Shown: positions 8,045 to 18,475 of the stretch, in pieces | How the letters are laid out: each line of letters opens with the position of its first letter | Position numbering within the stretch: the stretch's first letter is position 1 | DNA from: Paludibaculum fermentans | GTDB lineage: Bacteria > Acidobacteriota > Terriglobia > Bryobacterales > Bryobacteraceae | Length of the DNA: 64,000 bases | Assembly (NCBI RefSeq): GCF_015277775.1 | Contig: NZ_CP063849.1 | Location: 682,001 to 746,000 of the forward strand | Direction: 5' to 3' | Translations under genes and position numbers: made by a program | Notes under the pieces: generated by a model | Told to the model about the DNA's origin: nothing | The model's database searches: none | Seen by the model: the letters and a program-made list of their open reading frames with translations, nothing else

Positions 8045-11000
8045 ATGCCTCGACCAGCTCTCCTCCTCGTCCACCTCTGTCTACTCTCCTCGTGTGCGCT
8101 TTCGGCCCAAACCCCCGTCCTGCCCGGCAAGGCCGTCAACTTCTCCCTACCCGCGGTTCAGAACGCCACCTTGTTCCACGGAGACTACAGCCATCTGCTC
8201 CATGTACCCGCCACGGCGACCAGTGCCACTGTTGAGATTCGCAGCACTCTCGCTGAAGTCGATGTCGATCTCCATGTCCGCTTTGGGACCGATACTGAAG
8301 TGGCCGGAGGGGCCATTGTTTCGGATTATTCCTCGGTGGGTTTGACCGCAGCCGAGCGAATCGTCATCGACGGTTCCGCCTCTCCTCCTCTGCGCGCGGG
8401 CGACTACTACATCTCCTACGCCGTGTATACGAAGGGCGTTGAGATCCCGCTCACCCTGACGGTCACACTGGCAGGCGAGTCGACCGAACCCGTCGCGCTG
8501 GTCACATCCGACATCCCGGACCCGTGCCTGCTGACTGCCTCCCGGGATTTCACACTCGCCCAGGCCGCACGCATTCGCCGGGTTCTCGCCCTCTATCAAT
8601 GGGAGACGGACGAAGCGCAAGTCGACTACACCATCCTGCGCGGCCCGGTGGCGGTGACCAGCGGATCTCTGGCCCGTGGCGCCTGCGTCTCCGAAGGATC
8701 TTCGTGGTGCCTGGCGGAAGCCGATGCGGACGTGACCTTGCCCTCGGGCCCCTACCGGTTGCAGTTGGCGCAACCCCAGGCTTGTTCCGCCGCGGATGCC
8801 GGACCCGCGGTCGTTGCGATCTATGGTGACCTGCTTCCGGCGCCCTCCTGGCGGCCGCTTGCCGAGACCGTTGCCGGTCCTGACGGTGGAGTGATCGAAG
8901 CCGGCTTGTCGATCCAGGTTCCAGCGGGCGCTCTGGCGGCGCCCGTGCCCGTGCGTGTTGCGACTCTGGACACAACTGAGCCTGCTTCGCCCCAGCGGCT
9001 ATCCGCCATCTATCAACTGGAGGGGCTAGGCTTGAACCAGTCGCGGCCAATCTCGATCTCCATACCGCTCACCGCCGCTCCGCAGGGAGCGTTGACCATC
9101 GTGTGGTCTACGTCGATGCCCGCCGGACTCACCACCCCGCAAGGCGTTCGTCTGTTGCCGGCAAGCTACGAGAATGGCCGCGCGGTGGCCGAACTGCCTG
9201 CGGTGGACCTGGGCAGCGCGGAAGACGGAGTCTCCGCTACCTCCAACTCAAAGCGCAGATCCGCTCTCGTGGATCCAACTTCGCTCACCAGCCGGCTCTA
9301 TGTGCTCGGGGGCTTTGCCGAGGTTGGATCGCCGTCCGGCCGCTTCGTCATCCACTACCCGGTGAGTGGTGACGCGGTGCAGGAGATCGCCGAGGAGACC
9401 GGGATCTTCCTGGACTCGGTGGAAGCACGCCTCAAAACCATGGCCGTTGACACCTCCCGCCGGACCTCCCGCATCGATGTCTATCTGGCCTCCCCCAACG
9501 GCACCGAAGGTTCTCTGTTCGGCTTGAATAGCACTTCCGGCGATCCCATCAATGGAGTCACGGAGAGCGACATCTGGGGGGCGGCCAACGTCGGCTACGT
9601 CCTGAACTTGAACTTCGCCACCGATCGGGAGAACTTCCACATCACGGCCGCCCACGAACTGCTGCACGTCTATCAGGCGGCCTTTGACCCGCGCAACGTC
9701 TCCCTGCGCAGGGCCGTGACCGACTCACCCTGGCTGTGGCTGCTGGAGGCGACCCCCACCTGGCTGGAGCGGGCATTCTCTGACCATCCCGACAAGTTCA
9801 CCCCCACGGAAGCCGTGCACCACCGCTTCTACGCCTTCCGGCACGGCCTCAATTACTCCACCGCCTTCGACACCACGGACAACTACCACGGCTACGGAGC
9901 AGCCAGCCTGATCGAGTATCTTGCCCCGGTGCAGAGCCCCAAGGCGAATTTCCTGGGCAAGCTCATGGAGCAGTTTGCCGCTTCCAAGGGCATCCTGCTC
10001 ACGACGAACCGCTACTCGACTCTCGAAGCGATCCGCAACCTGACGGGGGAGCCCTGGATCACCCTCTGGCCGGGCTACTTTGCCGAACTTCTGGAAGGCC
10101 GAATCTATCCCGCGATCAGCGTCTACAAGTCCTCTGGTGTGACCGGCTCGATGCTCGCCTTCCAATCAGACCCTGAAGTCATGAAGTCGACCTTTAGTCT
10201 GGCCGGCGACACCGCGAAAGCCCAGACCTTTGCGTTCCCGTGGCAGGCTCCGCCGTTGTCGGCCGCGCTGATGTATGGGGTCGTCCCGGCGCGATCGGCC
10301 CTGCCTGCCGGGGCACGCCTGACCTATCGCTTTCTCACTGCGTCCAGTGGCGACTACTTCTTCCTCTACCACTTTGACGGGAAGACCGGCCAGACCACCC
10401 GGCTCTATCATGGGTCGGCGCCCTTCACCATCGACAACCTGGCTTCGCTGGCCACCGACGCCACCACCGAGCTCTACGCGTTCATTCTCAACGCGGAAGA
10501 CCAGCCGGATGCGGGCGCCACCTGCAATCAGCGCGAGTTCCAGGCGATCTACGATCCCGGCACCCCGAATCCGCTCATCAAGGCGACGGGGGTGTCGGTC
10601 AGGGTAAACGCTTTGCCGACCTTTGTGGACCCCGTTACCAAGGGCACCACCGACTCGTTCATCGGCTGGAATGAGTTCATCACCAATGCGCACTGCGGTT
10701 CGAATGCGGTGCGCAACAATTCCTGGTCCGGCACCACCTTCAATGTGGTCGCGGATTGCGATGGCCGCATGGGGGGAGAGGACAACCCGGTGGGCGTCGC
10801 GCACACGACGGCGACTGTGAAGATGAACCCGTCGTTCACCGCCATCGATCAGCTCCAGATGAACCAGACCCTGACCGTGCGGACCTCCAATCACGTGGGC
10901 GAATATCGCAAAACGACCTCGATCTGCCTGCAGAACCTGCCGCCCGACGACACGGTGAAGTACAAGTCCTATGTTCAAACGGTGCCCTCGGCGGATGCCC

Positions 11001-11125
11001 CAGGCAAGGTCTGCGGCATTGAGATCAAGCGCGAAGCGCTCAATGGGGAGGCCGTCACCAACACACTCATCCTGAAGTCGCTGGAGTGGCCGGCGGCCGC
11101 GTCGTTGCGGGTTGAGATTCAATAG
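8045..11125 (+). CDS. Large secreted protein with HExxH metallopeptidase-like core
   Basis: 1026 aa. A Sec signal peptide (residues ~1-20, ending ALSAQ) is followed by a beta-rich region like the PPC/pre-peptidase domain (to ~residue 145). A ZU5-like segment (~280-320, 'PDGGVIEAGLSIQVPAGAL') comes next. The zinc motif HELLH is at residues 537-541, with a downstream acidic 'LLEATPTWLE' that could supply the third ligand as in gluzincins. The C-terminal half is beta-rich and cysteine-poor. The gene stands alone between the redox module and a convergent NHL gene. Proteolytic activity is inferred from the motif only; a non-catalytic adhesin-like role is possible. Confidence 0.75.
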   Translation: MPRPALLLVHLCLLSSCALSAQTPVLPGKAVNFSLPAVQNATLFHGDYSHLLHVPATATSATVEIRSTLAEVDVDLHVRFGTDTEVAGGAIVSDYSSVGLTAAERIVIDGSASPPLRAGDYYISYAVYTKGVEIPLTLTVTLAGESTEPVALVTSDIPDPCLLTASRDFTLAQAARIRRVLALYQWETDEAQVDYTILRGPVAVTSGSLARGACVSEGSSWCLAEADADVTLPSGPYRLQLAQPQACSAADAGPAVVAIYGDLLPAPSWRPLAETVAGPDGGVIEAGLSIQVPAGALAAPVPVRVATLDTTEPASPQRLSAIYQLEGLGLNQSRPISISIPLTAAPQGALTIVWSTSMPAGLTTPQGVRLLPASYENGRAVAELPAVDLGSAEDGVSATSNSKRRSALVDPTSLTSRLYVLGGFAEVGSPSGRFVIHYPVSGDAVQEIAEETGIFLDSVEARLKTMAVDTSRRTSRIDVYLASPNGTEGSLFGLNSTSGDPINGVTESDIWGAANVGYVLNLNFATDRENFHITAAHELLHVYQAAFDPRNVSLRRAVTDSPWLWLLEATPTWLERAFSDHPDKFTPTEAVHHRFYAFRHGLNYSTAFDTTDNYHGYGAASLIEYLAPVQSPKANFLGKLMEQFAASKGILLTTNRYSTLEAIRNLTGEPWITLWPGYFAELLEGRIYPAISVYKSSGVTGSMLAFQSDPEVMKSTFSLAGDTAKAQTFAFPWQAPPLSAALMYGVVPARSALPAGARLTYRFLTASSGDYFFLYHFDGKTGQTTRLYHGSAPFTIDNLASLATDATTELYAFILNAEDQPDAGATCNQREFQAIYDPGTPNPLIKATGVSVRVNALPTFVDPVTKGTTDSFIGWNEFITNAHCGSNAVRNNSWSGTTFNVVADCDGRMGGEDNPVGVAHTTATVKMNPSFTAIDQLQMNQTLTVRTSNHVGEYRKTTSICLQNLPPDDTVKYKSYVQTVPSADAPGKVCGIEIKREALNGEAVTNTLILKSLEWPAAASLRVEIQ

Positions 11126-11131
11126 TTCACC

Positions 11132-11163
11132 GGGCGGATGCAGCCGCAGACCGGCATCCGCCC
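11132..11163. terminator. Hairpin terminator between convergent genes
   Basis: A perfect 10-bp inverted repeat (GGGCGGATGC at 11132-11141, GCATCCGCCC at 11154-11163) with a 12-nt loop fills the 49-bp gap between two convergent stop codons. No U-run follows on either strand, so it may work as a bidirectional stabilising hairpin. Confidence 0.65.
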
Positions 11164-11174
11164 AACTTGGGCCC

Positions 11175-13970
11175 CTATGCTGAAGGGCGTGCTGCCGCTA
11201 CGGCCACCGTCACCTCGGGCTGCGTCGAGACCCCGCCCACCTGGACTGCAACCGGTACCTGCCCACCCACCGGCGCGGCCGCCGGCACGCGCACTTTCAC
11301 CTCGACGACGCCCGGCTCGACGAGCTCCGCCGAAACCACTTCATCCGCCGGGACCTCTCCGAAAAGCACCGCCACGGGCAGCACCGGTTTGGGGCGTGGA
11401 TCCGCTGGCACCGCCCCCGGAGCCACGTCCGCATCCAGCAGCCCGGCACCGGTCAACCGCAGAGTCAGCACCTCGCCCACCGCCACCGGAGTCTCCACGG
11501 CGTTGGCCGTTCCATCCTGGTTCTTCGCCTGCGCCTGGCCCTTGCCGTCTTCCCCTGCAAAGAGACCAGGAGCCGATGGGGTCTGGGTCAATTGAATCCG
11601 GTTCGTGAGAACCCCGCCGCGCAGAATCTCGATGTAGCTGATGACACGCGCCGTCAGCGGCACAATCGCTCGCACCTTGCCCGAGGACGCCGAGACCACC
11701 GGGGCCGGCGACGAGTTGATCAGGACCCGGGTTCCTCCGGCCTCACCGCCAAGGACGCCGAACTCGTCGACCACGCCGGCCGCGGGTTCCTCCGGACCAA
11801 TGCCCGGCCCCTCCACCTCGATGATCTCGCCCGGAGCGATCGGGCCCGTCAGTTGACTGGCCGCGTTCCGCACCAGCCCGGCATCCAGGGTCTTGGGCAG
11901 CAGCCGGTAAATCGTCGTGCCGGCTGAGAAGTAGAGCTGGCCCTTGGTATCGACCGCGACCGATTGCAGCGTGCCGAAGGCCACAGTGGACGGGTCGGCG
12001 CTCTCCAGCGCAGTCGCGGTTGTCTTGCTGGCGCCCGCCACGGTGGTGATGACGCCATCCGGATCGATGCGGCGGATATAGCCGGCGTACTCGGCCAGGA
12101 AAATGCTTCCGTCTTTGTCGCAGGCAATGTCGGACAGGAAACCCAGGCCGGCCGAGATAGCAGGCCCCCCATCCCCGCTACGGCTGGTCGCGCCCGTGCC
12201 CGCGATGGTGCGGATGATCCCCTGGGCATCGACTTTGCGGATCCGGTAGTTGTCGGCGTCGGAGATAACCAGTCCGCCGTCCGGAGTCATGCACAGGCGG
12301 TTGGGTCGCGCCAGTTGGGCCGAGACCGCTGCGCCGTTGTCCCCCGTGTAGCCGTAATTGCCGTTGCCGGCCACTGTCGTGATGTTGCCCGAAGCATCCA
12401 CCCGCCGGATCCGCGAATGATTGGTGTCCGCAATATAAAGCTGGCCTGCCGCGTCCGTCGTGACGCTCTCCGGCCAGATGAAGGTCGCCTTGACCGCCGG
12501 ACCGCCGTCCCCGATGGCCGCCGCGGTGCTGCCGCTGGCATTGCCGCCGCCACCCGCAATCGACAGCGTGCTCTCCGCGCTCACCATGCGAATCAGGCTC
12601 GCGTCGGCATCGTATGCCTCCACGGAATCGCCGCGCTGCGCCACGTAGAGGTTGCCCTGTGCATCGTGGCTCGTCGCCCAGGGAAAGAAGAGGCTTCCCT
12701 CCGTAGCCGCACCCCCATTGCCGCCCGACCCCGGAATGCTGTTTCCGGCCACCGTGCTGATCTCTCCGGCTTGCGTGATCCGCCGGATCATGTGGTGATC
12801 GGAGTCGGCCAGAAAGAGATTGTCGTTCGCATCGAAACTCAGGCCCCGCGCAGTGATCAGCCGCGCATTCATGGCCATCCCGGTGCCGCCCATGTAGGTG
12901 AGGTCAGTGGTCCCTGCGAAGGTCGTGATCACTCCGTCCGTGTCGACGCGCCGGATGAGGCGATTGTCGATGAAATAGAGAGCACCCTCCGGACCCACGG
13001 TCAGGTGGGTGGGATAGGAGACCTGTGCCGCTTGCGCGCTGCCTCCATCGCCGGAGTAGCCTCTGACACCCGTGCCCGCAAAGGTCATGAGCCGGCCCGC
13101 GGCCACGTTGCGCACACGCGCGCCATACGACTCGGAGATGTACACCGCACCGCTACTCGACGCGGCTACGCCATACGGATAGCTCAGCGTCGCATTGGTA
13201 GGCGCGATCCCCTCTTTCCCGTAACTCTCACTGCCGCCGCCCGCGAAGGTCGACAACAGGCCGCTTTTCGTGTCCAGCACGCGGATCCGCGAACTGTTGG
13301 ACGAGGAGATGTACAGCCGCCCCGCGCTATCCAGTGCAAGCTGCTCGGGACTGATCACCTGCCCCGACGTGCCCGGTACGTTCTCCCCATAGGTGCTGCC
13401 GGACGTGCCGGCCACGGTCGTCATCGTTCCTTCCGCGCTCATCCTGCGGATCCGGCTTGCGCCCTTTTCCGCGATATACAAATTGCCGGCCGTGTCGAAG
13501 ACCAGGCCGCTGGGCCCTTTGACCGTGGCCTCCAGCGCCGGAACATTGTCGGCCACGGGAGTCGTCTTGCCCGTCCCCGCGATCAGTGTCTCCGTCCCGT
13601 CTTCGTTCAGCCGGTAGATCATGTTCTGGCCGTAGGCGCTGTAATAAATGCTGCCGTCCGGATGCACGGCGACACCCCCCATGGTCGCTTTCGGGCGGAG
13701 CACGGTGACAGTCCCATCCGCGCCAATCCGGAAGAGGCGCGCCAGTCGGGTATCCGCAATCAACAGCGCGCCATCCGGCGTGAAGGCCAGATCGTAGGGC
13801 TGTTCCAGGTACAGGCTTAGCGGCGTCAGCGCGCCGGTCTGGAGTGTCGATCCGCCGGCAAACCGGCTCACCACATAGCCCTCCCGGTACTGCGCACTCA
13901 ATGCAATGGAGAAACAGGCAAGAGCGGCGAGCATCAGTCGCCCCCGATTCGACCACGATGCCGTAAACAA
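11175..13970 (-). CDS. Secreted NHL-repeat beta-propeller protein with TIGR03437-like C-terminal module
   Basis: 931 aa from a TTG start at 13968-13970, which has a strong GGAGG 8 nt upstream. An internal ATG (13932-13934) would leave a shorter signal region. The signal peptide ends near 'SIALSAQ'. About ten NHL-type repeats follow, each with the 'P.G.A...DG.LY.AD....RIR.V...G.I.T.AG' pattern, up to residue ~670. The last ~240 residues (from '[17 protein letters not shown]') look like the Ig-like module greatly expanded in Solibacter. The role is unknown: extracellular binding or scaffold, not obviously an enzyme. Its promoter region would share the 367-bp gap with hyaA. Confidence 0.85.
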   Translation of the reverse strand: MFTASWSNRGRLMLAALACFSIALSAQYREGYVVSRFAGGSTLQTGALTPLSLYLEQPYDLAFTPDGALLIADTRLARLFRIGADGTVTVLRPKATMGGVAVHPDGSIYYSAYGQNMIYRLNEDGTETLIAGTGKTTPVADNVPALEATVKGPSGLVFDTAGNLYIAEKGASRIRRMSAEGTMTTVAGTSGSTYGENVPGTSGQVISPEQLALDSAGRLYISSSNSSRIRVLDTKSGLLSTFAGGGSESYGKEGIAPTNATLSYPYGVAASSSGAVYISESYGARVRNVAAGRLMTFAGTGVRGYSGDGGSAQAAQVSYPTHLTVGPEGALYFIDNRLIRRVDTDGVITTFAGTTDLTYMGGTGMAMNARLITARGLSFDANDNLFLADSDHHMIRRITQAGEISTVAGNSIPGSGGNGGAATEGSLFFPWATSHDAQGNLYVAQRGDSVEAYDADASLIRMVSAESTLSIAGGGGNASGSTAAAIGDGGPAVKATFIWPESVTTDAAGQLYIADTNHSRIRRVDASGNITTVAGNGNYGYTGDNGAAVSAQLARPNRLCMTPDGGLVISDADNYRIRKVDAQGIIRTIAGTGATSRSGDGGPAISAGLGFLSDIACDKDGSIFLAEYAGYIRRIDPDGVITTVAGASKTTATALESADPSTVAFGTLQSVAVDTKGQLYFSAGTTIYRLLPKTLDAGLVRNAASQLTGPIAPGEIIEVEGPGIGPEEPAAGVVDEFGVLGGEAGGTRVLINSSPAPVVSASSGKVRAIVPLTARVISYIEILRGGVLTNRIQLTQTPSAPGLFAGEDGKGQAQAKNQDGTANAVETPVAVGEVLTLRLTGAGLLDADVAPGAVPADPRPKPVLPVAVLFGEVPADEVVSAELVEPGVVEVKVRVPAAAPVGGQVPVAVQVGGVSTQPEVTVAVAAARPSA

Positions 13971-13978
13971 GATAATTA

Positions 13979-13983
13979 CCTCC
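13979..13983 (-). promoter_or_regulatory. Shine-Dalgarno GGAGG supporting a TTG start
   Basis: On the minus strand GGAGG is followed by 8 nt and then TTG (13968-13970), the first codon of the NHL protein frame. Spacing is near ideal. The downstream ATG has only a GGGGG-like run before it. This site decides the start. The rest of the 13971-14337 gap shows only the hyaA ribosome-binding site; no convincing promoter was recognised. Confidence 0.6.
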
Positions 13984-14337
13984 GATGGTCAACTTAGCAC
14001 GAGGAAAAATGGAGCGCCTCCCCCTGGGAAGTCAAGGACCCTAGGTCACGCAAGTCACCCACCCCACTGGGTCTTGCCACGCACGCCTGACTGTTCGATA
14101 GCCGGGCATTGGGGCATTTGCGCCACATGCCTTCGGCCGGTGCGTCGACGGAACCCCGCCCCTCACCGGTTTTCCGCCGATTTCTTTGGATTCCCGCCGT
14201 TTCATCGACTGGTCACAAAAATGCATATCCGCCCGCCAGGACGCGCGCCGCGACTCACCTCGCCAGCCGCCGATGGACCCCGTTGTCCCTCTGAAGCCGA
14301 CTCGTGCGCGCCGCCCGTCGTGTCAGGAGGGTTCGTG

Positions 14338-15477
14338 ATGTCGCTTCGTTCCGCTCCGTCCACGTACGATCTGCTCCGCACCCATGGAGTCGATCGCCGC
14401 ACTTTCCTACGTTTCTGCACCGCCACCGCCGCTGCCCTGGGCTTGGAATCCGCCCTCATTCCGCAGGTGGTTTCGGCCATGGAGACCAAGCCCCGCCTGC
14501 CTGTCCTGTGGCTGCACGGTTTGGAGTGCACCTGCTGCAGTGAGAGCTTCATCCGCTCATCACACCCCATTGCCGCCGATATCGTCCTCAACATGATCTC
14601 GCTGGATTACGACGACACCCTCATGGCTGCCGCCGGCGACCAGGCGGAGGAGAACCGCCGCCGCATCATGAAGGACTACAAGGGCCAGTACATTGTCGCG
14701 GTCGAGGGCAATGCCCCCACGCGCGACGGCGGGGTCTATTGCACCATCGGCGGCGAGACCTTCCTCAGCATCCTGAAAGAGACCTGCGCCGACGCCAAGG
14801 CGGTCATCGCTTGGGGCTCCTGTGCCTCCAATGGCTGTGTCCAGGCCGCCAAACCCAACCCCACCGGAGCCACGCCCGTCCACGAGATCATTCACGACAA
14901 GCCCGTCATCAACGTCCCCGGCTGCCCGCCCATCGCCGAGGTCATGACCGGGGTCATCACCTACATCCTTACCTTCGACGCCCTGCCGGAACTCGACCGC
15001 TTCGGCCGCCCGAAGATGTTCTACGGCCAGCGCATCCACGACAAGTGCTACCGCCGCGCCTTCTTCGACGCCGGCCAGTTTGTCGAGAACTGGGACGACG
15101 AAGGCGCCCGCAAGGGCTGGTGTCTTTATAAGATGGGCTGCCGCGGCCCGATGACCTACAACTCCTGCTCCACCATGAAGTGGAACAACGGCGTCAGCTT
15201 CCCCATCGGCTCCGGCCACCCCTGCATCGGCTGCAGTGAAGAAAACTTCTGGGACAACGGTCCCTTCTATCAGCGGCTCGGCGCCATCCCAGTTCCTGGA
15301 ATCGATTCCACACCGGATGCCGTCGGCAAGACCCTCGCCGTCCTCACCGGAGCCGGTGTGGCCGCTCACCTCGTCTCCCGCGCCGCCCTCGGCGGTGTCA
15401 TGAAGAAGATCACCAGTCCGCCCGCGCAGCCGCCGCCCGGCCCGGCAAAGGACGACACCAAGGAAGGGGGCAACTGA
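14338..15477 (+). CDS. hyaA: [NiFe]-hydrogenase small subunit, six-cysteine (oxygen-tolerant type)
   Basis: 379 aa; ATG 14338 has AGGAGG 8 nt upstream. A Tat signal is present (DRRTFLRF, residues 19-26). The proximal-cluster cysteines are C64, C66, C67, C162, C167 and C196. Their spacing equals that of the six ligands (17, 19, 20, 115, 120, 149) of E. coli Hyd-1, including the two extra cysteines that form the [4Fe-3S] cluster of oxygen-tolerant enzymes. The distal cluster ligands are H234, C237, C262 and C268; the medial cluster ligands are C277, C296 and C299. A hydrophobic C-terminal helix could anchor it. It takes electrons from the large subunit, encoded 3 bp downstream, and passes them to cytochrome b. 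Confidence 0.96.
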   Translation: MSLRSAPSTYDLLRTHGVDRRTFLRFCTATAAALGLESALIPQVVSAMETKPRLPVLWLHGLECTCCSESFIRSSHPIAADIVLNMISLDYDDTLMAAAGDQAEENRRRIMKDYKGQYIVAVEGNAPTRDGGVYCTIGGETFLSILKETCADAKAVIAWGSCASNGCVQAAKPNPTGATPVHEIIHDKPVINVPGCPPIAEVMTGVITYILTFDALPELDRFGRPKMFYGQRIHDKCYRRAFFDAGQFVENWDDEGARKGWCLYKMGCRGPMTYNSCSTMKWNNGVSFPIGSGHPCIGCSEENFWDNGPFYQRLGAIPVPGIDSTPDAVGKTLAVLTGAGVAAHLVSRAALGGVMKKITSPPAQPPPGPAKDDTKEGGN

Positions 15478-15480
15478 GCC

Positions 15481-17202
15481 ATGGCGACCCGAATCGTAGT
15501 CGATCCCGTCACTCGCATTGAAGGCCACCTCCGAGTGGAGGCCATCCTCGACGACCAGCGCCGCGTGAAAGACGCCATGAGCACCGGCACCATGTGGCGC
15601 GGCATCGAGGTCATCCTGCAGGGCCGCGACCCGCGCGATGCCTGGGCCTTCACTGAGCGCATCTGCGGAGTCTGCACCACCGTCCACGCCCTCACCAGCG
15701 TCCGCGCCGTCGAGAACGCTCTAGGCATTCAGGTGCCGCGTAACGCCGACTCCATCCGCAACATCATGTTCCTCGCGCAGATGATCCACGATCACGTGGT
15801 GCACTTCTACCATCTGCACGCTCTCGATTGGGTCGATATCGTCAGCACCCTCAAAGCCGACCCGGCGGCCACCGCCGCCCTGGCCCAGAAGGTGTCGCCC
15901 CACTGGCCCAAGTCGACTGAAGGCTACTTCCGCGACACCCAGGCTCGTCTCAAAAAGTTCGTCGAGTCCGGCCAGTTGGGCCTCTTCCAGAACGCTTACT
16001 GGGGCCACCCCGCCTACAAACTGCCGCCGGAAGCCAACCTGATGGCCGTCGCCCACTACCTGGAGGCGCTCGCCTGGCAGAAGGAGATCGTCAAGATCCA
16101 CACGGTCTTCGGAGGCAAGAATCCGCATCCCAACTACCTGGTGGGCGGCATGGCCTCCGCCTTCAACATGCAGGGCGACAACGCCATCAACCAGGAGCGC
16201 CTCAACCTCGTCAAGGAGAAGATCGAGGAGGCCGCGGCCATCGTCAACGACCTCTACATCCCCGATCTGCTCGCCGTTGCCTCCTTCTACCCCGAGTGGG
16301 CCGCCATCGGCGGAGGCCTCGGCAACTTCATGGCCTACGGAGACGTCCCGCAGAACGGCGTGGGCGATCCCGCCCAGTTCCGCCTGCCGCGCGGCATCAT
16401 CCTGGGCAGGAATCTGGCCGAAGTCGTGCCCCTCGATCACGCCGACGCCAACCAGATCACCGAGGAGATCTCACACTCCTGGTATCAGTACGCCGGCGGC
16501 AAAACAGCGCTCCATCCCTGGGACGGCGAAACCACCCCGCACTACACCGGACCCAAACCGCCCTACAAAAACCTGGACGAAACCAAGCCCTATAGCTGGC
16601 TCAAGGCGCCGCGCTGGAAAGGCAAGGCCATGGAGGTCGGACCGCTCTCCAGGATGCTGGTCGGCTATGCCAGCGGACGCACCGAGTTCAAGGACATCGT
16701 CAACGACGCGCTCGGCAAGCTGAAAGCGCCTCCGGCCGCACTGTTCTCTACTCTCGGCCGCACCGCCGCGCGAGGACTCGAGGCCGCTCTCTGCGTCGGC
16801 TGGCTTCGGCAGGAGTACGACCGTTTGATTGCGAACCTTCGCAACGGCGATAGCGCCACCGCCGACACCAGGCGTTGGGATCCGTCCACCTGGCCCAAGG
16901 AGACCAAGGGCTACGGCTTCACCGAAGCCCCGCGCGGCGCACTGGCCCATTGGATCCACATCAAAGACGGCAAGATCGCCAACTACCAGTGCATCGTCCC
17001 CTCCACCTGGAACGCCTCGCCTCGCGACGCCCAAGGCCAGTTGGGCGCCTACGAGTCGGCCCTGATCGGCACGCCCATGGCCGATCCGGCCCGCCCGCTG
17101 GAGATCCTGCGCACCATCCACAGCTTTGATCCCTGCCTGGCCTGCGCCTCGCACGTCTTTGGCCCGGATGGCGAGAAGCTCGCCGAGGTCGTCGTCCGCT
17201 AG
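15481..17202 (+). CDS. hyaB: [NiFe]-hydrogenase large (catalytic) subunit
   Basis: 573 aa. It binds the NiFe(CN)2CO site through the L1 motif [11 protein letters not shown] (C62, C65) and the L2 motif DPCLACASH (C552, C555). The last 15 residues after H558 form the C-terminal peptide removed by the maturation protease, and the matching protease gene is two genes downstream. The segments '[14 protein letters not shown]' and '[15 protein letters not shown]' match Hyd-1-type (group 1d-like) HyaB as recalled. It oxidises H2 in the periplasm and is exported with the Tat-bearing small subunit. It starts 3 bp after the hyaA stop. Maturation genes (hypA-F) must lie elsewhere. Confidence 0.96.
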   Translation: MATRIVVDPVTRIEGHLRVEAILDDQRRVKDAMSTGTMWRGIEVILQGRDPRDAWAFTERICGVCTTVHALTSVRAVENALGIQVPRNADSIRNIMFLAQMIHDHVVHFYHLHALDWVDIVSTLKADPAATAALAQKVSPHWPKSTEGYFRDTQARLKKFVESGQLGLFQNAYWGHPAYKLPPEANLMAVAHYLEALAWQKEIVKIHTVFGGKNPHPNYLVGGMASAFNMQGDNAINQERLNLVKEKIEEAAAIVNDLYIPDLLAVASFYPEWAAIGGGLGNFMAYGDVPQNGVGDPAQFRLPRGIILGRNLAEVVPLDHADANQITEEISHSWYQYAGGKTALHPWDGETTPHYTGPKPPYKNLDETKPYSWLKAPRWKGKAMEVGPLSRMLVGYASGRTEFKDIVNDALGKLKAPPAALFSTLGRTAARGLEAALCVGWLRQEYDRLIANLRNGDSATADTRRWDPSTWPKETKGYGFTEAPRGALAHWIHIKDGKIANYQCIVPSTWNASPRDAQGQLGAYESALIGTPMADPARPLEILRTIHSFDPCLACASHVFGPDGEKLAEVVVR

Positions 17203-17215
17203 GAAGGAGAACGTC

Positions 17216-17941
17216 ATGGCCACCGCCTATGAACGCCTGGACCTCTCGCCCGGCGAAGCCAAGTTCGGCATGCGCTACGTCTGGGAATTCCCGGTGCGAT
17301 TGTCGCACTGGGTCAACGTCGCGGCCATCCCCATCCTCTTTGCCACCGGACTCTATATCGGAGCCCCGCAGCTCGCACCCAATGGCGAAGCCTGGCAGCA
17401 TTTCGTCATGGGCCGCGTCCGACAGATCCACTTCGTGGCCGCTTACGCTCTGCTGTTCAGCTTTCTGTTGCGCGTCTTCTGGTTCTGGGTCGGCAACAAC
17501 TACGCGCGCTCGGGCTTCCCCTTTGTGTGGCGAAAAGCATGGTGGGGTGATCTCGCCGCCCAAACCCTGCAATACCTCAAGCTCGATCGCGGACACGTCC
17601 ACCTGGGCCACAACGCCCTGGCCGGCGCCAGCTACACTTTCTTCGTGATCTTCCTGGGTTGGTTCCAGATCCTCACAGGACTGGCGCTCTACTCAGAGAC
17701 CAATCCGGGCGGCTTCTGGAGCCGGCTCACCGGCTGGGTGTTCCCTCTGTTGGGCGGCTCCTACGGCGTCCGCCTCTGGCACCACACCACGGCCTGGGGC
17801 TTTGTCGTCTTCGTCATCCTCCACATCTACATCGTGCTGTACGACAACGCCCAGTTCCGCAATGGCCTGATCTCGTCCATCATCTCGGGCTTCAAGTTCT
17901 ACGAGAAAGGCGACCTCGACCATGACAAATGGCTCACCTGA
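17216..17941 (+). CDS. hyaC: Ni/Fe-hydrogenase b-type cytochrome subunit
   Basis: 241 aa; ATG 17216 is preceded by AGGAAGGA. Four to five membrane helices are present, with histidines typical of HyaC di-heme cytochrome b: 'RLSHWVNV', 'IHFVAAYAL', 'RLWHHTTAWG' and 'ILHIYIVLYD'. It anchors the HyaAB dimer and delivers electrons to quinone. It follows hyaB by 13 bp and overlaps hyaD by 20 bp, so all four genes form one operon. Because this subunit already gives a quinone connection, the separate NrfD module upstream would be an extra or alternative route. Confidence 0.94.
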   Translation: MATAYERLDLSPGEAKFGMRYVWEFPVRLSHWVNVAAIPILFATGLYIGAPQLAPNGEAWQHFVMGRVRQIHFVAAYALLFSFLLRVFWFWVGNNYARSGFPFVWRKAWWGDLAAQTLQYLKLDRGHVHLGHNALAGASYTFFVIFLGWFQILTGLALYSETNPGGFWSRLTGWVFPLLGGSYGVRLWHHTTAWGFVVFVILHIYIVLYDNAQFRNGLISSIISGFKFYEKGDLDHDKWLT

Positions 17942-18464
17942 GCCGCCCGCAGCAGGGCAGGGCAGCCGCTCGGCGGGTTTCGATCCGCCGGGCCCCGCCC
18001 CGGTACTTGTCCTGGGCTTAGGCAATCTCCTGCTCAGCGACGACGGCGTCGGCCTGCGTCTTCTCGAATTGCTCTCGGCCGACCCCGCCCCCGGAGTCGA
18101 ATATGTGGATGGGGGGACCCAGGGATTAGCCCTGCTGGGCCTGTTCGAAGGCCGCCATTCGGTGGTCGTCTGCGATGCCGTGGCCCTCGACGGGGAACCC
18201 GGCGCCATCCATGTTCTCGACAAGGCGGCGATCGCGGAATTGCGAGGCAGCCGCGCGGGCTCGGCTCACGAGAGCAACGCGCTGGGCTTGCTGCAGGCGC
18301 TCACTCTTCTGGGCCAGGACCCGGACGAACTGTGGGTGGTCGGCATCGAGCCCGAAGTGGTGCGCACGGGCATTGGCCTGTCCGCTTCCGTCACTGCGTC
18401 CTTGGCCGGCTGCGTCCAGCAGGCGAGGCAGTTGATTCCGCGCCATGCCTCCATGCGACCATAG
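17922..18464 (+). CDS. hyaD: Hydrogenase maturation endopeptidase (HyaD/HybD family)
   Basis: 180 aa, starting inside the end of hyaC. About 25 extra residues rich in Gly, Ser and Pro precede the core. The core begins VLVLGLGNLLLSDDGVG; the second Asp of SDDG sits where HybD has the nickel-binding Glu. The 'DGGTQG' and 'VVVCDAV' segments also match. It removes the 15-residue C-terminal tail of HyaB after nickel insertion. Context (fourth gene of the hya operon) and length agree with the family. Confidence 0.92.
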   Translation: MTNGSPEPPAAGQGSRSAGFDPPGPAPVLVLGLGNLLLSDDGVGLRLLELLSADPAPGVEYVDGGTQGLALLGLFEGRHSVVVCDAVALDGEPGAIHVLDKAAIAELRGSRAGSAHESNALGLLQALTLLGQDPDELWVVGIEPEVVRTGIGLSASVTASLAGCVQQARQLIPRHASMRP

Positions 18465-18475
18465 TTCCAAACCTG

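Noticed and set aside
11964-13820. 618-codon ORF on the plus strand
   Set aside because: It is the antisense frame of the NHL-repeat gene; composition is Arg/Gly/His-rich and the sense strand has clear repeats and a signal peptide.
14560-15687. 375-codon minus-strand ORF across hyaA/hyaB
   Set aside because: Antisense of the hydrogenase subunits; no recognisable motif.
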